This document shows positions 7,144 to 12,122 of a stretch of DNA of 12,122 nucleotides, piece after piece. The stretch covers positions 1 to 12,122 of the forward strand of contig CAINKA010000064.1 of the NCBI GenBank assembly GCA_903849835.1, written 5' to 3'. How positions within the stretch are numbered: the first letter of the stretch is position 1; the number at the start of each line of letters is the position of its first letter. Below the pieces are notes generated by a model, which worked only from the letters and a program-made list of their open reading frames with translations, did not search any database and was not told the DNA's origin. The translations under genes and the position numbers were made by a program. This stretch comes from an uncultured Alphaproteobacteria bacterium. GTDB taxonomy: Bacteria > Pseudomonadota > Alphaproteobacteria > Rickettsiales > UBA1997.

Positions 7144-7908
7144 ATGTCTAGATCTTCAATCCTACGCAGAGATGAAAAAGGAAATCTTTCCGCTCTCATC
7201 GAAACTCCAAATCTTACAATCAGATCAGTTCAAGAAGATGATCTGGAGCACATGCTTAAGCTCCAAGGAAATGCTGCGGTGATGGAATTTGTCGGCATTG
7301 GTGGCGCTAGAAGTGTCGATAGAATTACAAAATATCACCGCTGGTTAATTGATTTATGGAAAGAAAAAAACCCGATCAGCGGATTTATGGTTTTTACAAA
7401 AGAAACTAAAAATTTTGCCGGAATGGCCTGCTTGGAAGAGGTAAACAACAAAGATGGATCAGTAAAAGCAGGCGAAGCGGAAGTCATGCTTTATTTCCTT
7501 CCGGAATTTTGGGGGAAAGGACATGGAAAAGAATTGGGCAAATATTTTTTGGAAAGCATCAGATCAATGTTAGAAAGCGGCGAACATATAACTATTGGCG
7601 GCAAGCCATTAACCAAGCTCGTTGCATCCGCCCATCCGGATAATAAACCTTCGATTAAATTACAAAAAGATTTGGGATTTGTTGAGGTTAGTCGCGGAAC
7701 GAGACAAGTTACCGGCGGAGAAGTTTCAAGAATTTTTTTCGAACTTGATTTAGAAAAGGAGGAACCAAGTGCAAGTGTTAGAGCGGAAGGAGGTGGTGCA
7801 GTTGTTCCTTTAAGACACGATGCTAGAGGCGGCGGTGGCGGTGGCGGTGGCGGTGGCGGTGGCGGTGGCGGTGGCGGTGGCGGTGGCGGTGGCGGTGACG
7901 GGAGGTAG
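7144..7908 (+). CDS. GNAT acetyltransferase (RimJ/RimL type) with poly-glycine C-terminus
   Basis: A 254-residue protein whose first ~205 residues form a GNAT fold: TPNLTIRSVQEDDLEHML (21-38) is the usual start of RimJ/RimL-like enzymes, FWGKGHGKELGKYFLES (122-138) is the acetyl-CoA-binding motif A, and HPDNKPSIKLQKDLGF (164-179) is the end-of-domain Asn/Ser and LGF block. It should move an acetyl group from acetyl-CoA to an amine; the substrate is unknown. Residues 229-251 are 23 glycines in a row, then Asp-Gly-Arg and stop. I prefer ATG 7144, after an A-rich leader, over the upstream TTG at 7075 inside a repeat. It uses AGA for arginine and A/T-ending codons far more than cimA next door, which together with the flanking cimA-tail repeats suggests acquired DNA. 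Confidence 0.85.
   Translation: MSRSSILRRDEKGNLSALIETPNLTIRSVQEDDLEHMLKLQGNAAVMEFVGIGGARSVDRITKYHRWLIDLWKEKNPISGFMVFTKETKNFAGMACLEEVNNKDGSVKAGEAEVMLYFLPEFWGKGHGKELGKYFLESIRSMLESGEHITIGGKPLTKLVASAHPDNKPSIKLQKDLGFVEVSRGTRQVTGGEVSRIFFELDLEKEEPSASVRAEGGGAVVPLRHDARGGGGGGGGGGGGGGGGGGGGGGGDGR
7828..7896 (+). repeat. Hexanucleotide microsatellite (GGCGGT)11 encoding poly-Gly
   Basis: Eleven uninterrupted GGCGGT units (7831-7896) follow one extra GGC. Changes by whole units add or remove two glycines without shifting the frame. It encodes residues 229-251 of the acetyltransferase; the opposite strand reads as poly-proline and is not a gene. Confidence 0.97.
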
Positions 7909-7956
7909 TGAAGCAAGAAATAGGCTTTAAAATTCTTTCTCCTTAGGCACCTACGC

Positions 7957-8046
7957 AAGGCGGAATTTATAATCCCGCCTTCACACTCAGTTCCTTGCTT
8001 AAATTTTGAACTGAAAACATTAGGACGGAGTTACAAACTCCATCCT
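7957..8046. repeat. Family B triple-hairpin repeat, copy 2
   Basis: Left hairpin 7957-7981 (AAGGCGGAATT/AATCCCGCCTT, one mismatch), middle CAGTTC/GAACTG (7989-8013), and right hairpin 8022-8046 (AGGACGGAGTT, ACA loop, AACTCCATCCT, one mismatch). It starts 48 bp after the acetyltransferase stop and ends 7 bp before the second cimA tail. It is very like 9162-9249, including the sequence between the hairpins. Confidence 0.88.
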
Positions 8047-8053
8047 GCTTTGA

Positions 8054-8152
8054 GGAAATAAATGGACGACGATCGGCGTGTCACAAAATATCGTCGATGC
8101 TTCGTTTCGTGCGTTGCATGACAGCATTACTTATCGGTTGATGCGGGGGTAA
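8054..8152 (+). pseudogene. Duplicated 3' end of cimA (32 codons plus stop)
   Basis: An in-frame remnant that encodes exactly the same last 32 residues as cimA (GNKWTTIGVSQ through YRLMRG) and ends in the same TAA. A TGA immediately precedes it in frame (8051-8053) and there is no start codon, so it is not a gene. Its five differences from the functional copy are all silent, which is unexpected for a dead fragment that decayed in place. It may be the displaced original tail of the resident cimA, or a tail carried in with the inserted segment. Confidence 0.95.
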
Positions 8153-8170
8153 AATTAATTTTAAATTTAC

Positions 8171-8749
8171 ATGTTGAGACCATTCAAATACGGCGTCATT
8201 GCTCCGGGTGCTGACGAAGAAGATGAGAAACGCTTCGCTAAATTTTTGAGCTCCAGCGGCTACACCACTCGCGATAAAATCGCAGAACACTCGAATGAAT
8301 TTAGAGCTGCTGGCGAAATTCACGTGATTGCGATTGGACACGGAGAGATTGATAACAGCCTCATCAATGACACTCTGACCGCACCAGCACTCATTACTCT
8401 CACAGCAGCAGAGCTTGGCGCTGATCAAGCAAAAAAAGTTACAAAATTTAGATTACAATCTTGCTACCAATGACCACTAGTAACGGAGGCAAATGCAGAA
8501 AGCGGTAAAACAAAATTAAAACCAGAGATAGTTGCCTCTTTGCAGCAATTCGGATCTCCATCACTCACATTTTCCTGCCCACAACAATTTTCTTACATCG
8601 CTGCTAACGGCTATTTTGATACAAATGCAACTTCACTTGAAGACTACAAAGCAAAGCGGGCATACGGCTCACTTGAGCTCGGCGGAGATTGTACTGTAAA
8701 AAAAGAAGTGCTCTGCGTCACTGTACAAAAAGGATCTTCGAGAACTTAA
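8171..8749 (+). pseudogene. Small caspase-like (clan CD) cysteine peptidase-like gene interrupted by in-frame TGA
   Basis: Reading from ATG 8171, one frame stays open to TAA at 8747-8749 except for a TGA at 8471-8473 (codon 101). Both halves look like coding sequence, so I treat them as one 192-codon gene. The first half has a hydrophobic strand ending in Gly-His-Gly (IHVIAIGHGE, H57) and another ending in Ser-Cys (FRLQSCYQ, C98), with LTAAELG between them. That layout resembles the His-Cys dyad of clan CD peptidases (caspase-like, C80/RTX cysteine-protease-domain or CHAT-type); the family is an inference. The TGA falls two codons after C98. If it is a real stop, the product is a 100-residue truncated protein; nonsense mutation is the simplest reading, and stop readthrough is the alternative. 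It directly follows the duplicated cimA tail. No Shine-Dalgarno is seen. Confidence 0.6.
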
Positions 8750-8759
8750 AACAAAAAAA

Positions 8760-9110
8760 ATGACCTCCCTCCCCCTCTGCCCCAACTGCAAATGCGAATA
8801 CAGCTACGAAGTTCGCGACAATTACGTTTGCCCAGAATGCTCTCACGAATGGTCGAAATTCGCCGCCGAAATTAGTGGTGACGAAGATGAGTTTGTGATC
8901 AAAGACGCCAATGGCACCGCGCTCGCGGATGGCGACACTGTTGTTGTGATTAAGGATTTAAAAGTGAAGGGCTCGTCGCTGGTGGTGAAGGTTGGCACTA
9001 AGGTAAAAAACATCCGCATCCAAGGCGGCGATCACGACATTGATTGCAAAATCCCCGGCATCGGCGCGATGAATTTGAAGTCGGAATTTGTGCGGAAGGT
9101 TGCGGAGTAA
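8760..9110 (+). CDS. yjdM: YjdM/PhnA-family zinc-ribbon protein
   Basis: A 116-residue cytoplasmic protein, close to the length of E. coli YjdM (formerly PhnA). The N-terminus is a four-cysteine zinc ribbon: CPNC (7-10) and CPEC (24-27), followed by HEW. The rest is the conserved PhnA domain: DANGTALADGDTVVVIKDLK, KVGTKVKNIRI, HDIDCKIPGIGAMNLKSEFV. Despite the old name it is not tied to phosphonate breakdown; its role is poorly known. No phn genes are nearby. The ATG at 8760 follows an A-run 10 bp after the preceding reading frame ends. The last bases of the gene, GGAGTAA, and the downstream sequence are repeated at 9258-9310. Confidence 0.92.
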   Translation: MTSLPLCPNCKCEYSYEVRDNYVCPECSHEWSKFAAEISGDEDEFVIKDANGTALADGDTVVVIKDLKVKGSSLVVKVGTKVKNIRIQGGDHDIDCKIPGIGAMNLKSEFVRKVAE

Positions 9111-9155
9111 ATTTTAACTTTAGAATTCTGCACCCCCCTCCTCGTCATCCTTGGC
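9104..9155 (+). repeat. yjdM-tail direct repeat, copy 1
   Basis: The sequence from GGAGTAA at the end of yjdM through aattttaactttagaattc and up to ccttggc is repeated at 9258-9310 with two substitutions and a small indel in a C-rich run. The 102 bp between the copies hold family B copy 3. The end of the repeat (from about 9142) is the beginning of a family C palindrome. Confidence 0.93.
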
Positions 9156-9161
9156 CTCCGC

Positions 9162-9249
9162 AAGACTGGATTTGTAATCCCGCCTTCACGTTCAGTTCCT
9201 TGCTTAAATTTTGAACTGAACTTTAGGACGGAGTTACAAACTCCGTCCT
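9162..9249. repeat. Family B triple-hairpin repeat, copy 3
   Basis: Left hairpin 9162-9186 (two mismatches), middle TTCAGTTC/GAACTGAA (9191-9198 and 9213-9220, 8-bp stem) and right hairpin AGGACGGAGTT/AACTCCGTCCT (9225-9249, 11-bp perfect stem, loop ACA). It is bounded on both sides by copies of the yjdM tail. It could act as a transcript 3'-end stem, but no T-run follows. Confidence 0.9.
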
Positions 9250-9257
9250 GCTTCGAG

Positions 9258-9310
9258 GGAGTAAATTTTAACTTTAGAATTCCGCGCCCCTCCTCCTCGT
9301 CATCCTTGGC
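9258..9310 (+). repeat. yjdM-tail direct repeat, copy 2
   Basis: Second copy of 9104-9155. It begins right after the family B repeat end (ctgcttcgag) and runs into the complete family C palindrome, so the uninterrupted ancestral order was probably yjdM, then this tail, then family C copy 3. Confidence 0.93.
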
Positions 9311-9391
9311 GCACAGCGCCGAGGATCTCGTGAGTTTGGCTTCGGAAGTTCGGACTCACGAGATCCTCGGTCTTGCAGGCCAAGGATGACG
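9298..9391. repeat. Family C large palindrome, copy 3 (94 nt)
   Basis: The 12-bp outer arms CGTCATCCTTGG/CCAAGGATGACG (9298-9309, 9380-9391) and the 17-bp inner arms (9319-9335, 9354-9370; CCGAGGATCTCGTGAGT and complement) pair perfectly, separated by two symmetric 9-nt internal loops. The 18-nt apex can fold again through CTTCGGAAG. The sequence from 9392 to 9464 holds another short family C-like fragment (gcaaggatgacg, 9405-9417) and GACGTG/GACGCG-rich repeats; no gene is seen between yjdM and the aldo/keto reductase. Confidence 0.92.
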
Positions 9392-9464
9392 TGGCGTGCT
9401 GTAGCGCAAGGATGACGTGACGTGACACGACGCGACGAAAACTAACTAAAAAAATAAATCCCAA

Positions 9465-10271
9465 ATGACCCCCATCCCAAATTTCATCTACGGAACCGCG
9501 TGGAAAAAAGAGGCCACAACCGCTTTGGTTGAGCTCGCACTCAAGTCTGGTTTTCGCGCGATTGACACTGCGAATCAGGCTAAACATTACTCTGAAGCCT
9601 TGGTAGGAGAAGCTCTGGCGCGAAGTGGAATTGCGCGGGATCAGCTTTGGTTGCAGTCAAAATTTACTTCGATTGACGGCCAAGATCACCGCCTGCCCTA
9701 CGATCCCAAGGCGGATATTGCGACGCAGGTCGAGCAATCTTTTGCGAGCTCGCTCCAACATTTGCGCACCGATTATCTCGATTCTTACCTACTCCACGGC
9801 CCTTACAATCACCCACTTCTCGGCGCTGAAGATTTCGAAGTTTGGAAAGTTTTAGAAAAAATTTATCAGCGCGGCGCGGCGAAAATGATCGGCATTAGCA
9901 ACGTGAATTTGCAGCAGATGGAAATGTTGGTTGAGGCGGCGTCGGTGAAGCCGATGTTCGTGCAAAATAGATGCTACGCCGCGAAAGGTTGGGACAAAGA
10001 TGTCCGCGAATTTTGCCACAAAAATAAAATTCACTACCAAGGTTTTTCGCTGCTAACCGCCAATCCACAAATCGTGCAAAGCCGCGCTGTTGCAGCTCTC
10101 GCCACGAAATACAAAACCGCACCCGAGCAAATTATTTTCCGCTTCTGCCACCAAATCGGAATCATTCCACTGACGGGAACGAGCGACGAAAATCACATGA
10201 AAGCTGATTTGGGGATTTTTGATTTTGAGCTTGAGGGTGAGGAGATGAGATTAGTCGCAGCGCTACAATGA
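9465..10271 (+). CDS. Aldo/keto reductase
   Basis: A 268-residue NADPH-dependent oxidoreductase of the aldo/keto reductase superfamily, an (alpha/beta)8 barrel that reduces carbonyl substrates. The catalytic tetrad is visible: D34 in RAIDTANQ, Y42 in KHYSEALVGEAL, K66 in LQSKFT and H111 in SYLLHGP. RTDYLDSYLLHGP and the GISNVN motif (about 143-148) are standard, and IPLTGTSDENHMKADL near the C-terminus is the cofactor-binding loop. The substrate cannot be named. The protein is a little shorter than many relatives because it ends soon after the cofactor loop. ATG 9465 follows an A-rich leader. Its TGA stop overlaps by 9 bp the end of the convergent small gene on the minus strand. Confidence 0.93.
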   Translation: MTPIPNFIYGTAWKKEATTALVELALKSGFRAIDTANQAKHYSEALVGEALARSGIARDQLWLQSKFTSIDGQDHRLPYDPKADIATQVEQSFASSLQHLRTDYLDSYLLHGPYNHPLLGAEDFEVWKVLEKIYQRGAAKMIGISNVNLQQMEMLVEAASVKPMFVQNRCYAAKGWDKDVREFCHKNKIHYQGFSLLTANPQIVQSRAVAALATKYKTAPEQIIFRFCHQIGIIPLTGTSDENHMKADLGIFDFELEGEEMRLVAALQ

Positions 10272-10535
10272 ATCGGGATTTCCAAATTTTATTTCCAAGA
10301 AACTCCGCGAAAGATTAATCGCCTTTTCTACCGCCGAAGAATTTTCACGAAAAAGATGTGTCACTGCTTTTGTAATAAATTCTTCCGGATTTTTTTTGTT
10401 GAGCACTGCCCGATAGAGTGCTTCGTTTAGCTCATCAATGATGATCTCCGCCTGATTAAAACTGCCGCCATTTCTAAAATCATCGGGCTGCAAACTATCC
10501 AAAAATTCTATTTTTTGCTTTGTGTAATTTTTCAT
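10263..10535 (-). CDS. Hypothetical small protein downstream of rarA
   Basis: I do not recognise this 90-residue protein. It is charged and predicted mostly helical, without signal peptide, membrane segment or cysteines; DELNEALYRAVLNKKNPEEF and AVEKAINLSRSFLEIKFG are the most regular stretches. It starts with ATG at 10535 after an A-rich leader, 82 bp beyond the rarA stop and on the same strand, so it may be cotranscribed with rarA. Its TAG end overlaps the aldo/keto reductase end by 9 bp in a convergent arrangement. Normal amino-acid composition and full use of the gap support a real gene. Confidence 0.7.
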   Translation of the reverse strand: MKNYTKQKIEFLDSLQPDDFRNGGSFNQAEIIIDELNEALYRAVLNKKNPEEFITKAVTHLFRENSSAVEKAINLSRSFLEIKFGNPDSL

Positions 10536-10617
10536 TTTTTAGCCTTTTTTATTTTGGCTTATTGTGAAATCCGCCTCGCATTAAAACTCCCGCGAATAAA
10601 CCGCCATCGAGCAAGAT

Positions 10618-12057
10618 TCAGTTTTTATTTTTCCACAATTTTTTCCGCAGCTCCTCCCAATATTCCAACCGCTTTTTCAAATCTCTTTCGAAGCCTCTTT
10701 CGTTTGGGATGAAAAATTTCGGCCGCGGGATTTGGTTGGGATTTTTTTGTAATTTTTCGGGAAAAAATTCTTGGCCAGAAAAACAATTTGGGGTGTCGTG
10801 ATCGTAGATGTAGCCTTGGCCGAAGCCCTGCTCTTTCATCATTTTAGTTGGGGCGTTTAAAATATTTTTCGGCGGATTTAGCTCGGTGGTTTTTTGTGCG
10901 AGTTCAATTGCAGATTGGTGCGCGAGGTAGCTGGCATTGGATTTGGGAGCTGTGGCGCAATAAATTGTGGCGTGGCTCAAAGCGTAATCGCCTTCGGGAC
11001 TTCCTAAAAAATCGTAATTTTCTTTCGCCGCCATTACTTGCAAAAGTGCGTTTGGATCAGCAAGACCAATGTCTTCCGTCGCGAAGCGCGCGAGGCGGCG
11101 CAGGATGTAGTAAGGCTCCTCTTTTGCTGTGAGCATGCGCGCGAGGTAGTAGAGCGCGGCGTCAACGTCGGAGCCGCGCAAAGATTTGTGGAAGGCGCTG
11201 ATTAAGTTGAAATGGAAATCGCCTTTTTTGTCAAAATGGGCGGCGCGTTTGGAGATTAAATTTTTTAGATTTTCGACGTCGAGCTTGGTTTTTTCATCGA
11301 ACAAAAATAATTCTTCGCAAGCATTGAGCAAATAACGCCCATCGCCGCAAGCCAGAGCCAGCAAGGTTTCACGCGCTTCGACGGTTAGCGGTAAATTCTT
11401 TTCTAAAATTTTTTCGGCGCGCTGCAGAATTTTTTCGAGTGCGATTTCGTCGAGTGATTTCAGCGTGATTATTTTGCAGCGTGAAAGCAGCGCGGAGTTG
11501 ATGTGGAAGGAGGGATTCTCAGTTGTGGTGCCGATTAAAATAATCGTGCCGTCTTCAACGAAAGGCAAAAAAAGATCCTGCTGCGTTTTGTTGAAATGGT
11601 GAATTTCGTCGATCATTAGGATGGTTTTAAACCCATCCTCATCGCGCTGTAGCGTAGCGAAAGCGGATTCTTTAAACAAATTTGGATTCGAGTTCTGCTC
11701 GCGCAAATCCTCCGACCTCGCTTGCGCTCGGCCACCTCCTTTTTCAAGGGAGGTTTGCGCCTGCTCGATTATTTTGCGAATCTCCCCCACCCCAGAATTA
11801 ATCGCCGAAATCGCCACAAATTCCGCGTCGCAAACTTTTGCCAAAGCCTTGGCGATCGTTGTCTTCCCAACTCCCGACGGCCCCCACAAAATCATCGACG
11901 GCACATTTTTTGAACGCTCAATCACAGCGAGCGCGCCTGATTCGCCGAAGAGATGATCTTGCCCAATCACGTCGGACAAGGTTTCGGGGCGGATTAAATC
12001 GGCCAAGGGACGGATGGCCAAGTGGAAATTGTTTGGATGGGGATTATTTTTTTTCAT
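10618..12057 (-). CDS. rarA: Replication-associated recombination protein A (AAA+ ATPase, MgsA/RarA)
   Basis: A clamp-loader-like AAA+ ATPase that acts at stalled replication forks and ssDNA-duplex junctions. The 479-residue protein has the RarA N-terminal RPLADLIRPETLSDVIGQDHL (split here: RPLADLIRPE, then IGQDHLFG), Walker A GPSGVGKTT (59-67), Walker B ILMIDEIHHF (D150-E151), FVEDGTIILIGTTTENPSF (sensor 1), SALLSRC with the arginine finger, then the family C-terminal tetramer region (SAFHKSLRGSDVDAALYYLARM, AIELAQKTTELNPPKNILNAP). Residues about 103-142, between IRKIIEQA and the Walker B strand, are a ~40-residue insertion absent from typical relatives and encoded by repeat-like palindromic DNA; the protein is about 30 residues longer than E. 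coli RarA. The frame is intact. It ends in TGA and begins 33 bp from the family A repeat at the right edge. Confidence 0.94.
   Translation of the reverse strand: MKKNNPHPNNFHLAIRPLADLIRPETLSDVIGQDHLFGESGALAVIERSKNVPSMILWGPSGVGKTTIAKALAKVCDAEFVAISAINSGVGEIRKIIEQAQTSLEKGGGRAQARSEDLREQNSNPNLFKESAFATLQRDEDGFKTILMIDEIHHFNKTQQDLFLPFVEDGTIILIGTTTENPSFHINSALLSRCKIITLKSLDEIALEKILQRAEKILEKNLPLTVEARETLLALACGDGRYLLNACEELFLFDEKTKLDVENLKNLISKRAAHFDKKGDFHFNLISAFHKSLRGSDVDAALYYLARMLTAKEEPYYILRRLARFATEDIGLADPNALLQVMAAKENYDFLGSPEGDYALSHATIYCATAPKSNASYLAHQSAIELAQKTTELNPPKNILNAPTKMMKEQGFGQGYIYDHDTPNCFSGQEFFPEKLQKNPNQIPRPKFFIPNERGFERDLKKRLEYWEELRKKLWKNKN
11635..11756. repeat. Palindromic repeat-like insertion in frame within rarA
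   Basis: This stretch encodes about residues 102-141 of RarA, which have no counterpart in ordinary RarA between the sensor helix and Walker B. The DNA contains ACCTCC/GGAGGT (11734-11739, 11749-11754), an outer pairing of AAATCCTCC (11705-11713) with GGAGGTTT (11749-11756), and the self-complementary CGCTTGCG. It looks like dispersed palindromic DNA captured in frame; the exact boundaries are approximate. Confidence 0.7.
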
Positions 12058-12061
12058 GCGC

Positions 12062-12079
12062 TTAATTTTAAAAAATTAA
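12062..12079. other. AT-only palindrome just upstream of rarA
   Basis: TTAATTTT and AAAATTAA form a perfect 8-bp inverted repeat with a 2-nt spacer, 5 bp before the rarA start. It lies in the likely promoter/leader of rarA, between the start codon and the family A repeat. A TTGAAA hexamer on the minus strand (12085-12090) could be a -35 element, but no convincing -10 is seen, so no promoter is called. Confidence 0.45.
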
Positions 12080-12090
12080 AAATCTTTCAA

Positions 12091-12122
12091 TGTCATGCTG
12101 AGCCTGTCGAAGCATGATTCGA
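12091..12122. repeat. Family A palindromic repeat, copy 4 (cut by window edge)
   Basis: The left arm TGTCATGCTGAGCCTGTCGA and following agcatgattc match the consensus arm exactly; the loop and right arm lie outside the window. It lies upstream of the divergent end of rarA. Confidence 0.9.

Noticed and set aside
7757..7812. AGGAGG followed by GTG inside the acetyltransferase as an internal start
   Set aside because: The resulting out-of-frame reading would be only about 14 codons and the motif codes for Lys-Glu-Glu in the real frame.
7491..7958. Minus-strand open frame with a long poly-proline run
   Set aside because: It is the antisense of the acetyltransferase and of its GGCGGT array; the plus-strand frame has clear GNAT motifs and this one has none.
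8460..8510. Selenocysteine insertion at the in-frame TGA
   Set aside because: TTGCTAC and GTA...GCAA around the TGA can form a weak bulged stem, but it encloses the TGA rather than following it as a bacterial SECIS does, and no selenoprotein homology is evident.
8171..8749. Alternative genetic code with TGA as tryptophan
   Set aside because: Tryptophan is TGG throughout and several intact genes end in TGA (rarA, aldo/keto reductase, transposase).

Overview
The window reads as a chromosomal segment of an AT-leaning alphaproteobacterium whose lineage is rich in small palindromic repeats. The placement is inferred from protein style: the PfkB kinase at the left end has the layout typical of alphaproteobacterial adenosine kinases, and MraY, the CimA-type synthase and RarA look proteobacterial. 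A finer placement is not possible here. TGA is a normal stop (transposase, aldo/keto reductase and rarA all end in it). Almost no gene has a Shine-Dalgarno sequence; starts are preceded by A-rich leaders.

Layout. 1-3795: three plus-strand housekeeping genes, adenosine kinase, murF and mraY, each separated by a ~75-80 bp perfect or near-perfect palindrome of one family (family A). murF and mraY are neighbours as in dcw clusters, but murE and murD are not beside them. 3796-5464: a repeat-rich interval with a complete IS5-like insertion sequence (3913-5247, terminal inverted repeats, matching 5-bp flanks), followed by other hairpin repeats (families B and C). 5465-7054: cimA, citramalate synthase, for isoleucine synthesis from pyruvate and acetyl-CoA. 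7055-8154: a ~1.1 kb segment holding a GNAT acetyltransferase with a 23-glycine tail, bounded by two 101-bp copies of the cimA 3' end. 8171-9110: a small caspase-like (clan CD) gene interrupted by an in-frame TGA just after the putative catalytic Cys, then a yjdM/phnA zinc-ribbon gene. 9111-9464: stacked repeats, including a second gene-tail duplication (yjdM end) around a family B repeat and a 94-nt hairpin. 9465-12057: an aldo/keto reductase on the plus strand converging on a minus-strand pair, rarA and a small unknown gene. Another family A palindrome starts at the right edge.

The most interesting signals are mobile or recombinational. At two loci a gene tail is followed by family C sequence, then a family B triple-hairpin repeat, then a second copy of the same gene tail. 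At cimA the two tail copies differ at five positions, all synonymous, so the copies diverged while both were under coding selection; this points to import of a cassette with its own cimA tail rather than a simple local duplication. Repeat sequence also sits in frame inside rarA and murF, resembling the protein-embedded palindromic elements known from Rickettsia.
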